Shown piece after piece: positions 27,071 through 45,805 of a DNA stretch of 64,000 nucleotides. This DNA comes from Centrapalus pauciflorus (taxonomy: Eukaryota > Streptophyta > Magnoliopsida > Asterales > Asteraceae). Made by a program: the position numbers and the translations under genes. Every line of letters starts with the position of its first letter. Position 1 is the first letter of the stretch. The stretch spans positions 1,580,734-1,644,733 of the forward strand of contig JAANYP010000383.1 in NCBI GenBank assembly GCA_020465985.1, given 5' to 3'. The notes below the pieces were generated by a model, which was not told the origin of the DNA, did no database searches, and was given only the letters and a program-made list of their open reading frames with translations.

Positions 27071-27207
27071 TGTAACATCCCGTTTCTGGGGTAGGTACGT
27101 GGAGTTATTTCATTGGATTAATTATTTATTTTGGGACCCGGCAATATAACTTTGTATTTTTTGATAATGGGATCGCATATTGGGTGTCGGACCGAGTTTA
27201 AGCCAGA

Positions 27208-27210
<3 letters not shown>
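27071..27210 (+). mobile_element. 5' fragment of a gypsy-type LTR
   Basis: It starts TGTAACATCCCG right after a TA tract, a typical plant Ty3/gypsy LTR start, and breaks off after about 140 bp at the next TA tract. No LTR end or coding part is present. Confidence 0.5.
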
Positions 27211-27278
<68 letters not shown>

Positions 27279-27384
27279 GTATATCTATATATAGGTATAT
27301 ATACATATACATATATATATACATATATATATACATATACATATATATACATATACATATATATACATATATATACATATATAG

Positions 27385-27433
<49 letters not shown>

Positions 27434-27447
27434 GATATATATATATA
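27211..27447. repeat. long (TA)n/(CATATA)n tract
   Basis: About 240 bp of TA with CATATA and TATGTA interruptions. The Ile-Tyr repeat frames here are artefacts. Confidence 0.9.
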
Positions 27448-27842
27448 GAGGGAGGTTCCATTGAGAACTTTTGTGCATCGAGGCACAAAAGAACCTCCAC
27501 TGGCCCTTGGATGAAAAGAATGTGTGGGTTAGATCAAATTGCAAAAGGGTAATTAAATAGAAAGTTTTATGCATTAAGTGCACATAATGAAATTCGCGGA
27601 GGGGTAAAACAGGAATTATGCAATCCTTATTTAATTATTACACTTCCAAAATTAACAACAATAATACAAATTCAAAATACATCAAAATACATGCATATCG
27701 TTCATCTCTTCCAAAAATAAATCATGCATATCGTTCATCTCTTCCAAAATAAAAATACATCAAAATACAAACATGAATCGTTCATACAAACATAAATCAT
27801 GCATATCGTTCATCTCTTCCAAAATCAAGAGGGGGCTAAGAG

Positions 27843-27890
<48 letters not shown>

Positions 27891-28110
27891 TAGAGAGAGA
27901 GAAAGATGGAGTGGTTTTAGGAAAGAAGTTAATGGTGATTTTCATACCAAATTTAGCTATTAATTATCTTAAAAACATTTAAATTCAAAAATAATTTACA
28001 TACATTTAATATCCCCTAAATGCCCTTTGTGCACCCTTGGTAGATAGTCCGATGCACAAAAGTTCTCAATGGTGCCTCGATGCACAAAAGTTCTCAATAA
28101 AACCCCAATC
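27448..28110 (+). mobile_element. TA-anchored element family F, copy 1
   Basis: Left edge GAGGGAGGTTCCATTGAGAA, followed by CTTTTGTGCATCGAGGCAC; right edge TGCACAAAAGTTCTCAAT, giving a terminal inverted repeat. The interior has a (GA)n tract at about 27845-27900. Other copies: 32623-33967 and 46937-47570. Confidence 0.75.

Positions 28111-32035
<3,925 letters not shown>

Positions 32036-32121
<86 letters not shown>
32036..32121. repeat. (TA)n microsatellite
   Basis: A pure TA run between families I and J. Confidence 0.9.
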
Positions 32122-32124
<3 letters not shown>

Positions 32125-32531
32125 TTCAAGTGAATACCACCTCTAATGCATATATATATATATATAGGTTCAAGTGAATACCACCTCTAATGCAGCGCAC
32201 CAGAAGGTATCACCCTTAAAAGTAATTTTTTGAAAATTTTTTTCATAAACATGTTCTAACTAACATTACACAGATCATATGTAAATTTCACGCAAATCCT
32301 AACACTCTAAGTGCATGAAAACTCGCATCACATAAATGCACGTTCACATGTCTTCAAAATTATATAAGTGTGTGTTCACATCATTTTTTAAGAGCTATGA
32401 GATGTGAATGTATATAAAATTTACATATGATCTTCATAATGTTAATTAAAACATGTTTATGAAAAAAAATTTAAATTTTTTTTAATGTGGTACATTTTGG
32501 TGTGCTGCATAATGGTGGTACTCTCTCGAAC

Positions 32532-32535
<4 letters not shown>
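32122..32535. mobile_element. TA-anchored element family J, copy 1
   Basis: Left edge AGGTTCAAGTGAATACCACC, right edge GGTGGTACTCTCTCGAACC. The first 28 bp is present twice, at 32122-32150 and again from 32166, separated by a short TA run. A second family copy lies at 52531-52910. Non-coding. Confidence 0.75.

Positions 32536-32622
<87 letters not shown>
32536..32622. repeat. (AT)n microsatellite
   Basis: A pure AT run between J copy 1 and F copy 2. Confidence 0.9.
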
Positions 32623-34610
<1,988 letters not shown>

Positions 34611-34639
34611 TTTGGCATTATTAGATTTGAGACACTCAT

Positions 34640-35200
34640 AAATAGCTATGATCACATAAACTCGTTGAAGATGAACACGATGCATCCGACCATGATGATG
34701 AACATGTTGACGACGAACACGATGCATGATGATGACTGAAGATTACAATAAATTTATGGCCAAAGAAAGATGATGATGCATGATGTTTATACGATATTTA
34801 TGGAAGACGAATCCGATGCAGATGCATCATGATTTTTGATGAATCAAATGAAAATGCATCGTGATTTGAAAATAAATCCGATAAAGATGCATCACCATTT
34901 TGATGATGCATGATGGTGGGACGAGGAAAATGATGAATATGGCCGAAAATTATGATGAAGAACCGAGATGCATCACGAATTGAATGATGCACATTAGATG
35001 CATCGACATCAAATCATCCTTTTTGAATTTGTTTAGATTTTGTAATTAATTTTGGAAGTGTATCAAATAATTTTATTTAGCATTTATTGTTTAGTTAATT
35101 TGATTGAATATTCAATTAATATAAAATTAATTTGTAATTGACTAAATATATTTATATTTCACAAAATACCCATATGCATACCAAATACGTGAATCGCGTG
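34640..35200 (-). mobile_element. relic of family C
   Basis: It has repeated GATGCATC motifs (34680-34995). The following AT-rich tail (TTGATTGAATATTCAATTAA, then AAAATACCCATATGCA) parallels the distal part of C copy 1. The terminal GGTGCCCC edge is degraded. Confidence 0.5.
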
Positions 35201-35489
35201 ACGCCCCAATGATCATTTAACTAGGCTACACCCGAAGACCGATTAGAATGATATTTGTCATAGATCTATTGATGAGTATCAGCTGTTTATGGTCAATGAT
35301 GATCAAGTTCGTACAATGAAAAATTTTCATTTATATTATACGTTAAATCATGAAGCTCACATTTATCCTCAGTAATTTGACGGTAATCATTGTTAAGTAT
35401 TTGTAGTCTTTTTAAACCAAAAATGAGCAACAACTATTTAACTCGGGTACGGAAAAAAATTATAATAAACCAATAGAAACAAATTTTCA

Positions 35490-36114
35490 TATTGAAATTT
35501 GATAAGTTTGTCTCCAATCCATGCTATATTAACAAAGATGGTGACATAAATTTTTTACACTTAGTTGTGTCAATTAGAATTTTAAGTGATGTACAACAAA
35601 TTAATAAATCATCAGATAAATAAATAGATTAAATGTTGCATATTTTGATAACAAGTACAAATATTATTGCATAAATCGTGTTAAAAAATAATTTTCTTGC
35701 ATAAATTGGTAAAAAAGGGAGAACGTCATTGCATTTTTTGTTAACAAGTTCAAACGTCATTACATAAATTGTAGTAAAAGCAAATTTGCTGCAAAAGTTG
35801 ATAAAATGTGAAAACGTCGTTGCATAAATACGTGGTTAACCTTATATAAATATGTTAACCACTCGTTTCATTGCATTCAGTGTCTAATTATCTCAATTTA
35901 ATGTGCAATTTATTATGTCTTCTCATTTTTATTAATTTGACATCTAAATTTATATCATGCTAAAACAAATCTTTGATCTTAAATGTAAAAAATTTTCAAC
36001 AATAAATGCAATTATAATTACAATTCGCAATGCATTAACTCTAAAGTCTTCATATAAATATACACTCACCCAAGTATGTCTTACCATACTATCCATCCAT
36101 TGTAAACAAAGAAA
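35490..36114. other. upstream region and promoter of A3
   Basis: Aligned with 13705-14339. TATAAATA at 36053-36060 is the candidate TATA box. Confidence 0.6.
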
Positions 36115-36563
36115 ATGAAGAAATCCTTAATTTTCACCACATTTCTTGTTTTCCTTATGGCTGCAGGTAACTTAATGTCTTAAGATAAAATTTGTCATTA
36201 TAACTTCCATTACACACACCCAGGATGTAGCAGTAGCTATTGGCTGCTATAAAGATAACACTTCAAGAAAACATATTGTCATGACTCACAGATTTGTTAA
36301 AATTTATTTCATTATTAATGGATCATCATTTTGAATATGCAGGTTTGGACTTGCTCATGGTCAGAGATGTTGTTGGTATCGATACTCCTGGCATTTGTGA
36401 AGACAATAATTTCTTGCCGATATGTGATAATTTTGAATGTGGCCATGTTTGTGTTAAGATTCATGGATATAGATCCCATGGAGAATGTCAAGGTTCATTT
36501 ACTTGTCGTTGTTTTTTTGAGTGTCCTGTAAAAAGTATTCAGGATATTCCATCTCTTGATTGA
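36115..36563 (+). CDS. defensin-like peptide A3
   Basis: A complete DEFL gene: exon 1 at 36115-36166, a GT-AG phase-1 intron at 36167-36342, and exon 2 at 36343-36563. The predicted product is about 90 residues with the same signal peptide as A2 and all eight cysteines at the family spacing. Compared with A1/A2 it differs mainly in the mature domain (for example Asn for His near the first loop, Gly for Ser before the fourth Cys, and a changed gamma-core loop QGSFT where A2 has PNIFK). Changes concentrated in loops while cysteines stay fixed fit functional divergence of a defence peptide, but no rate test was run. Splice sites, TATA box and leader look normal. Confidence 0.87.
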
Positions 36564-37796
36564 TAACAATAATCTTTAAAAATCAATGTTTTAAATTCTT
36601 CTTAGTTAGGAAAGTTATTTCCTATATGCAAAATGATATATATTATTTAGCAAGTGTGGTCGCAATAACAATATGCATAATTACATATTATTTATTAGGT
36701 TTATAAATAAGTAGCAGCCTATCTAAAAGAATTTTAGTTGTTTATGAATACATGATATTTAGATTAACCGCTCACAAATCGAATATGTGTTTACGAGTGT
36801 TAAACTACAATTCTATGTCGTTTTGTGAAACAAAGAATTACATTTATATCAAGGGAAAGAATAATACCAAAGTTAATTCCTTTGACATTCCAAAGATTGG
36901 TTAAATGTTCACGAAGTTAACTCATAGTAAATATCTACAAGACTTATCCATATAATCTATCCTAAATGCAAAGTTCAAGAAAATGGTTCATAATATTCCA
37001 CTGCAAAAAAAAAAGAGTAAATTTTTTACATTTGTTTGAGTAAATGTACACACTTATATGTGTCTGGAAATATAAGTGTATAAAAATTGTGTATAAATTG
37101 TATTAAACTATATAACAGAGACATGATTTTATACTTAACACATACATGAATTTATAATAAATATAAATAAATGAATTCATCACTCGTCATTCTTTCACTA
37201 TGGTACTTGACATCATAAAGTTTTGACAATTGTTACTTGCATAGTTTTCTAAAATAATGTTATATCTATTTTTATAAATAATTTAAATATTAATTTAGAT
37301 ACGTTGAAGATTACTGATTGTTTTTGAATTCTCATTTGATGAATTTTTTTATAAAAAAATTGATTTGAATGTGTTTTTAATATTCTATCAAAAAATTTAT
37401 TTGAAAACTAGTATATTAAATAGGACAGAACCCTTTCTGCTCTGGTATCTCCAAACTGAACAAATTAATCTTGAGTAAAAGAGATTCTTGTGTAACTAAT
37501 TATATACTAAATGATTGTAGTTAAGGTCTATGTATCGTTACAGATATAAATAATAACATGTGATTGTATATTTTATGAATATACTTGTTTTTAAAGCCAA
37601 TAATATTACATATGAAGCCTTATTACCATTCCAAAATAAAAATCAGATTGTCATAAATTACTTTAGTTTCTAAAACTATGTATAAAATAATATCATTGAA
37701 ATACATACAAATATCTAACAATGAATTAGTAATATAAAGTAACTTATGCAACAGTTTTTATGACTTATGGAAAAAAATGATTTTTGTTTTTAACAA

Positions 37797-40700
37797 GATA
37801 TGTGGTGTCCGTACATTGTAACGAGATTTATATTTATATATATTTTTATTAATAGATTAAAAATATAATATAATAAAATAATATTATTTCAAGTTATATA
37901 TACTTTTAAAATAATTAAAAACTTTAGTAAAACATAAATAATAATAACATATTAACTTTTATAATAAATTAGAACTTCAAACAACCTAGAGTTTTATAAT
38001 ATATTAATTTAATAATTAGCAAATCAAGACACATATCATATGAATAAAAAATTTCATTTTTAACCTTCATAAATATTGAAAGTTAAGCATATTGTTTATG
38101 TTATAACTCTTATATATATTTGAAAACTTTATGTTATAACTTTTATATAAATATTTGAAAACAAATAAATGATGTATTGTTAAATTAATATTCAATAAAC
38201 ATACCTGCATATGTATAAATTTATACAAAATCATACAAAATTACGAAGTATAAATAAAAAGTAAAACAAACATAATAACTTGTGTCTCAGTGTGTATATA
38301 ATAGTCATACACACTATTGTCTTTTAATAAATATAACTTAGTATATGGGTGTAACTAATATATAAATATTTTATAAACACATGTAACTTGAAATATTCTT
38401 AAAGATAATAAAATATAGAAATTAAATTAATATAAATAAATTATTAAATTATCTCAAGTATGAATTAAATTATTATATTATAGTAATATAAATAAATAGT
38501 TCAGATTAAAACATGTTAAATAAGGTTAGTTCATATAGTACAGAAATTATTTGTATTATATATACATAAATCAAAATAAATCATTTTAGATAAATGTAGG
38601 AGTTAATTTAGAAAGTAATTAAATCAGAATTACTCAATTACTTTCATAAATTGTGGTTAAACTATATATTAATTTATTTTAATTTTTTAAAGTCAAACTA
38701 AATATATGATTGAAAGAGTTATATTAGAAAAATTGGAAGGGAAAATAAAAAGATGATTTTATTAGGTGGTGACATGTGGCACATAAGATTTCTTTTATTA
38801 ATTATAATACATACAATGATAAGGATTTTATAGAAAATCATACAAAGTATTTATTTATAGTGTTAAATTATAAAAATATCATTCCTTTTCAAGCAAATTT
38901 ATAACATGTATCATATAAATAACATGTTAAGCACACATAGTAAATTAACTTTTTGATTTTATTACAAAATAAATGTGATATAAACTTTCAGAATATGTAA
39001 TTTCTTATATAGCTTGTATTATTAAATATGTAAGGAAAAAATTAATATAACATTTATCATAAAATAATTGTTAGATATTTAATAGATAATTAGGCTAACA
39101 TATATAAATGGTAAAAAACATAATTACTATAAAATTTAAAATAATATTATACGTATAATTAAAAACCTAACATATAAAATTCAAATATAAAATATAAAAA
39201 TATTTTTTTAAATAAAAACTATAAGAAAAATAAATAAAAACCATAGCACAAAATAAAAGTTCTGACATACTTATTGTCACTTGGTCAAAAGGGGTAAAAA
39301 TTGCATCCTATCAAGTACTTTTGATTAAAAAACTTACTTTGAAAATCTATTATTTATCACTAAAAATTTATAAGGTGATTGTTTTGTTACATTATAAAAT
39401 TGTATTCAAGTTACACGATGTTCGTGCGTTAGATCGAAATTTGTAGCTATACAATTTTTAATTAATAAGATAAAAAAATGATAATTACCATAATTTAATT
39501 ACAACATATTTCAATTTATAACAAACCAGAAACTAAACTAGTCTTTCTACTCGAAATAAACTAATTTACTCATTGGAAATTAAGACTCAAGTTTAATTAA
39601 AAAATGATCATCTGTGAGAAGCAAATTTAAAAGCTTGGAAAAATTAATTATTTTCAAGAAATAAAGGCACGTGTCAAAAAATATGTGTTGTACAGTGTAT
39701 ACAATTTATTAATCTATTATAGTAAAAAAAATTATAAGAAATTAATTTATTCTTTAATCATAATATAGTATCAAAATTTAAGCTCTCTATGTTACATGTT
39801 AATAAAAATATTAATAGATCACTTTAACCTTCGATCATTTTTTAATAATTCTATTAGGAAATAAACACACAATACATTAGTTACATATTATTTATATCCT
39901 AACCTTTATGGATACATAAATTAAGTTTCATAAAAATGGTACAAAGTATAAATTTGTAATACTAAATTAAGAAAAAATATATTATTTTTATTATTAAATT
40001 TATATATATAACCCGTAATATCATACTTTTAAAGTTAAAATGCTATAAACATATGAACTATATATATTATTAAAGTTGACTGATGTAATATTATTATGTA
40101 AATTAAATCGTATTATGTAAATATTATTAGCAAATATTACCTATTTAAAAAAATATATACATTTGACTTAAAGTATACAAAAAAGAATGTAATTAGATAT
40201 TATTTTTATGGTTTATAAACATTATTCATCTAGCTTTTGAAATATATATGAATAATAGCTATTTTTTATCATTCTTTTACATTTTTAAATGTTAGTTTAT
40301 ATTTATAGGATGATATAATTTGATATTTTAAATCAATATTAAAGATAAATTTTCTCATGTAATTTATACATTAATTTATTTATAGAAAAGATACAACATA
40401 ATATTTATGATAAATTAATTGTTGATAATCAAATGATGTAATTTAGCAAACCTCCATTAGTTAATATATTAAATGGTGTATTTTAGCAAAATGTACAATA
40501 TAATATTTATGATAAATTAATTGTTGATAACATTAATTGATGCAATTTAGCAAACCCTTTATTAGTTAATATATTAAGGGTATGTTTGGCAAAACTAGTT
40601 GTAGCTTTGTGTTTTTAAAATAGGTAGAGCTTTTAGTAGCTGAAGCTTTTGAGGGCTTAAACTTTTTAAAAGAGTTGTAGCTTTTAGTTTTATAAACGTG

Positions 40701-41058
40701 TTTGGTAAAAGTAGTTGTAGCTGTAGTTTTTAGTATTAAATTACGTAAAAGGGCATTAATATTAATTAAAGGTGGTAGTTTATGATTAATAGAAGGGTAA
40801 AAAAGTAATATGTTTGACTAAAAGCTCCGGAGCTTTTCAAAAGCTACTTCCACTAGCTTTTTATAAAAGAGTTTATTTTTGAGAAAATAAAAGCTCTATG
40901 TATCCTTCCAAATAAAGCTTTTATTTTTAAGTAGAGCTTATTCAAAATAAAAGCTTCTAAAAGCTCTTAGAAGCTCTCTACCAAACATAGTCTAAGTGAT
41001 ATATTTTAGCAAAACCCACTTATGAACAGTAATTCATTAGTGAAAAATGTATATATGT
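37797..41058. mobile_element. unclassified 3.26-kb insertion in unit 3
   Basis: Compared with units 1 and 2 the paralogous sequence stops at TTTTTGTTTTTAA and resumes at AATGTAAAGGCTAATATGAT. The insert is extremely AT-rich with no coding capacity. It contains a small tandem repeat (about 40390-40570, two units of about 100 bp sharing GATAAATTAATTGTTGATAA) and a PIF/Harbinger-type MITE. No convincing termini beyond a possible 3-bp TAA repeat. It could be a decayed retroelement or Helitron. Confidence 0.55.
40578..40992. mobile_element. PIF/Harbinger (Tourist-like) MITE
   Basis: 415 bp with termini GGGTATGTTTGGCAAA and its inverted counterpart CTACCAAACATAGTC, flanked by TAA on both sides (40575-40577, 40993-40995), the 3-bp target of this superfamily. 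A nearby repeat at about 40460 supplies the uninterrupted version (TTAATATATTAA followed by ATGGTGTATTTTAGC). The interior is rich in AAAGCT/AGCTTTT. Confidence 0.75.
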
Positions 41059-41904
41059 ATAATGTAAAGGCTAATATGATATTATAATGTAATTATAAAT
41101 TATAATGAATTCCTTATAATAAGTTGCGCGTCAAACGTCCTTTATATGTTTATAAATAAATTCACAAATAGTGTCATATTAATTAATTTTATTTCATTAA
41201 TTACAAAGTGGTTATTATTTGATAAATTATTGTTATGCACTCAGTTTATATAGATTGATTGTCCTAAAACAAATTAATTAAACGACTTTTAGAATGAAAT
41301 TAAACCTTGTGAAAATAGAATGAATTTGAAACGATGGAACGATGGACTTTATATTTATCATATTGATAATTCAAAACTAACTATGTTTAACCAAATTTGT
41401 CAGGATCGGGATTTTATCTGATATCGTTTTTGTCTTCGTAATTATATAGGATCGTAAGATCGAGATCCTAAGATCCACGAAAAAAACATTAGTTCTAGGC
41501 ACTTTCTATCATAAACTAACTATATAACACTTAAAAAAAAAAGACTTAAGAAACGTCCTACATATGTGGCGGATCCTTACATTGCTTATGATCCTAACAA
41601 CGATCTTAGGTGAATTTGGTGGAATTCGACCAAAATGTGAGATCGGATCAATGACCAATCTTTCGATCCATGCAACTTACGTTCAAACATCGATTTTGAA
41701 AGTTAAGATCATACATCAGGATTACAATCCTAACACCATTGTTATTAACCATAACTATTTAGTATACAATTTATTATGTATTCCTGTTTTATTAAATTGG
41801 CTTCTAAAGTTATATTGTATTATAATAAAGTTAGAATTTGTGTCTTCAATGTCAAAGATTTCAACAATAAATGCAATAATAATTACAATTTTCGATGCAT
41901 GAAC

Positions 41905-41910
41905 TATAAA
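41905..41910 (+). promoter_or_regulatory. displaced TATA box of B3
   Basis: TATAAA in the conserved context that precedes B1 and B2. Here the ATG is 3.4 kb away because of the hAT element and its solo LTR. Confidence 0.5.
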
Positions 41911-42245
41911 TTCTCCCATACATATAACATACACACTAGGGGTGTGCAAAATAACCGAACCCGAATAACCCACCCGAACCGAACCTTAATCGGGTTAAAT
42001 GGGTCGGGTTATTTGGTTTTCGGGTTCGTTATTCAGATTAAATGGTACCTGAATAAGTAATTCGGTTCGGTTTACGGGTAGGATTCATGATTATTCGGGT
42101 ACCCAAATAACCCGTTTAATATATATTTTTCATTTTTTTTATTTGTTTATAATTTTAACTAGTGTTGTTTATATATAGAATGTAAATATGTAAATACCCA
42201 TTTTTGATACTCAAACCATTTAACCCGTTTTACCCAAATTACCCA

Positions 42246-45059
42246 TGTAACGTCCGTATTTTCTGATAATTATTTAAATACAAGAACTTACGAGTTATTT
42301 AATCATAATGGAAAAAAAAATGAATTAAATAGAATTAGGAATTTCAAAGCAAAGTAAATAGGGATAAAACTTAGACTTTAAAAGAAATAAAATAAGTTGT
42401 CAAGATTTATAATTTATATTAAATCAAAGTATTTCCTTGTTTGACTTCATTGAAAATGAAGTATCATCAAAATAGAAACATTGGTTAATGAAACAATTCT
42501 TCCAGTTTGTTTTTATTCAATTTTTATCTTTTTAGTTAACATTTAAACCTTATTTCAAACATAACCAACAAAATCCAGAATTTAGAGGATGATAATCCCG
42601 TAAGTCTTGTGGGGAGGCTAAAGCAATGAACTTCATATCTCTATCATCTTCAAGCTCTCCTCTTCATTTTTTTTTAACTTCAATTGATTTCTCAACTCTT
42701 GTATGTGTATTTTTTAATGCTAGAATCTTTAAAATATAAATTATTAGGAAGTTATAAATCTGAAATCTAAAGGTTTTAATTCACCCGTTTCATCACTTTC
42801 CTTAAGAAAATCCATAACCACCATTAATGGAGTTTTATATCAAGTTTGTGTTTTTGAGAATATAACTCTTAAAACATCAACCATCATTGAAAATAAAATT
42901 AGAAATAGATTTACATTATGATTTTAAAGAGAAATCTTATGGTTGGGATTAATGAAGATTGGTTCCAAGAGTTTTGGATTTTTTTGATGTTTTGATTTTT
43001 TAAAGGAAGAAAATGGTTAGGTTTAATAGGGATTTATGCAGAATTGTGTGTGTTGAGATTGACCGGAGGTCAGACGGCTCTGTCGTTGCCGTTGCCGCCG
43101 CCTGCCGGCGGTCGGCCGGCCTCCTCTTTCTCTGGCGCTGGTTCTCTGTTTCTCTCGATGTTGCCCCTGTTTTCTTTTTGTTCTGTTTTCTTTTCCCAGC
43201 AGCCAAGCAAACACAGAAATCACCATTTAAGTTGGGCTGGAACTTTTTGGTTGGGCCGGTCAGGGCTTAAGCCCATTTTCTATTTCGGTTTTCGTTGGGC
43301 CCATACAACTGAGGCTGTCTCTTTGCTCTTGACACTTGCACACATGACACACTGCACTTTCTTTTTCTTCTGTTTTTGCTTCCTTTCAACAATCAACAAA
43401 ATAAATAAATAAATAAATAAAATACATAAAATTTTTTATAGGGGGCTGCGCCTTTTTGCGTGACATTTTCTTTCCTTTTATTTGCAACAACCAACAATAA
43501 CTTTAATTAAATAGGATATGAGTCTTAGACCAGTGGGCTAAGTTGAGTATTTAATTGGGTTCAATTATTTTGGGTTTAAGTTTAATAATAATAATAGTGG
43601 GTGGACTTAAAATGATTTGATTACATAATTAAATTAATGGGTTGGAAAATTATTATAAGAGTTGGGCTTTGAGTTTAGTAATAATTAATTGAAAGAAATG
43701 AATTGAGTTATTAATTGATGTCAGAGTTTAATTATTCATTTTGGGCCAATATTGACATCGTATTTTGGTTGGTTGGTTGTTGAGATATAAATTACTTAGC
43801 ATTTCGGATTTCACATCTCTTTAAGTTAGCTAGGTTATAAATCTAATTGTTATGGACTTGGCCCTTTTCAAATAAATCAGTGTTGTAGTATTAAGAAAAA
43901 AAAATATAAATCTTATAATAAACTTTTATCTATGAAAAGATTAAATAATTAAGTTATAAAGTCAATATAAATAATCAATTTGACCTATTTTAAGCCAAAA
44001 TAGGTTCGAGACCTATAATTATAGGCTGAATAACCTAAAACTTGAAGTTTAACTAATTTTAAAGGTTTTGCCACATAAATAAATATTTATCGTTTTAGCT
44101 CCCGAACTTTGAAATTCTAGGTCAATCGAAGATTATAGTTTTTTTTAGATAAATAAAAATAGTGGCGATTAAGGAATATACTTTTATTATCAGGTTGATT
44201 GCCAGGTGCGGTGAGTTCACATATTTCGGTTGGCCGTGTTTACCTTGACCGAGCTTTAAATAGCCATTTTTGACAGTACTGTGAGTAACAGATTTATCTG
44301 CATGATCAGTTATATGTGTTTATGCATATTTGTTATATTCGCTTCCTTTACCCTACCATGTTAGTATCATTTTCATGATTTTGTCGATCACATGATATAC
44401 TTACCCTACCTTTCTGTTAGAAATCTATGCCTATGTGTAAGCGTGAATTCCTTGTATGCATACTTGTACTATATAATGTGGATTTGGGCGCCGACGCTAC
44501 TGTGTGTAGGCCGGGTCGGTTAGCCCCATGTTTTTTTGTTAAACCGGCGCCAGCTCGGATGAGAGGTTGTACGGTTTAACCAGCACCAGCACGGATGAGG
44601 GGTGCGGCGTCAGCTCAGATGAGGGGTGCGGCGTCAGCTCGGATGAGGGGCGCGTAGGAAATTATTGAACTCATCCTTCGTTTCTATTCATGCATATTTA
44701 CATATATACTTTTCTGTTTTTAAATCTTGTTACTCTCTGGGCGACGGCTTACCCCAGTTGTGGGGACTTATATTTCAGGTGGAGTGGCTAAGAATAAGGC
44801 TCTAGTGTGAGACCGTTGTCTTTGTTGACCGAGATGCTAGCAATCTTTTGTATTGCCTTTTAGGGGTCGGGTAGAACCCTAGAAGTATTGACATGTAAAT
44901 TTAAACTTATTTAGCGTACTCTGATTTGATATAATTTATTATGACGAATGGTTGTTTTATTTATCGATGTATGACTTTAGAAAAATTCAAATTATCCCGT
45001 ATTTTGAGGCATTGCTTGTGATTGGTGGAAATTTAGTTTTAGAATATCCGGTCCTTTCA
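42246..45059. mobile_element. solo LTR, 2.8 kb, probably Ty3/gypsy
   Basis: It starts TGTAACGTCC and ends GGTCCTTTCA, flanked by a perfect 5-bp target duplication ACCCA (42241-42245 and 45060-45064). No internal domain is present, so it probably arose by LTR-LTR recombination. It contains a GC-rich patch (43060-43160) and a short tandem array (about 44540-44655) of GGCGTCAGCTCGGATGAGGG units. Frames in the GC patch overlap on both strands and are not accepted as genes. Confidence 0.85.
44540..44655. repeat. short GC-rich tandem repeat in the solo LTR
   Basis: Four or so imperfect units with CAGCTCGGATGAGGGG, about 24-30 bp each. Confidence 0.7.
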
Positions 45060-45339
45060 ACCCAACTCATTTAACCCGTTCAAACTACTTTGTTGATGAT
45101 TTCATTTTTATACCAAAACCAAATAACTCATTTAACCCAAACTGAATAACCCGATACCCATTTAACCTGAAACCGATTAACCATTTCCCTTATTTGGTTC
45201 GGGTTCGGTTAGCTAACCCACACACTCAAACCCGAATAACCCGAACCGAATAACCTGATACCCAATTAACCCGCCCGAATAACACCCCTAGTACACACAC
45301 ACAAACATCATACAATCCATCCGTTATAAACAAACAAAA

Positions 45340-45805
45340 ATGAAGAAATCCTTGGTTTTCACCACATTTCTAGTTTTCCTTATGACTGCATGTAACTTAT
45401 AAATTTTTCCCTTCGTTTTAAGACTCCGTTATAAAAACTTTCGTTATACAAACACACACACAACAATAGCTTATGTTGTTAAAAAGAAAACCTTTGAAGA
45501 AAACATGTTGTCATGACTTGAAGATTTATTGGGCATCTTAAAAATCATGCTCTTAATTTTTAATAGATCATGCATGCATGTATTCCAAATTTGCAGGTTT
45601 AGAGTTGATCATGGCCAGAGACGTTGTTGCTATTTGTCATGACGATCATTTCTTATTGATATGTGATAAATTTGAATGTGATCAACTTTGTGGTAACATG
45701 CATCCATATAAGTCCAGTGGAGAGTGCCGAAATCCATTTAAATGTCGTTGTTTGTATATGTGTAGTAAAAAGGAAGGTCTTGAAGATTATCCTTCTCTTA
45801 ACTAA
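45340..45805 (+). CDS. defensin-like peptide B3
   Basis: Exon 1 (45340-45391) encodes a signal peptide starting MKKSLVFTTF. The intron (45392-45596) has GT and AG ends, and exon 2 is 45597-45805. The last exon-1 base is T instead of G, so the donor context is weaker (CAT|GTAACT) and the split codon becomes Cys, giving nine cysteines in the precursor. The extra one lies at or near the likely signal cleavage site. The mature domain keeps the eight-cysteine pattern. Unlike B1/B2 the intron is spliceable, but a hAT element with a nested solo LTR separates the TATA box from the ATG, so expression may be lost or taken over by the transposon sequence. Confidence 0.75.

Larger units (their letters stand above)
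41937..45290. mobile_element. hAT-type non-autonomous element, split by a solo LTR
   Basis: Termini TAGGGGTGTGCAAAATAACC and GAATAACACCCCTA. The flanks ATACACAC and GTACACAC form an 8-bp target duplication with one mismatch, as expected for hAT. Excluding the LTR the element is about 535 bp and built of CCGAATAACC-type repeats with no transposase. It interrupts the leader of B3; units 1 and 2 show the uninterrupted site. Confidence 0.82.

Noticed and set aside
43000..43412. Several frames in the GC-rich patch of the solo LTR
   Set aside because: Mutually overlapping on both strands, biased composition, inside an LTR, no recognisable domain.
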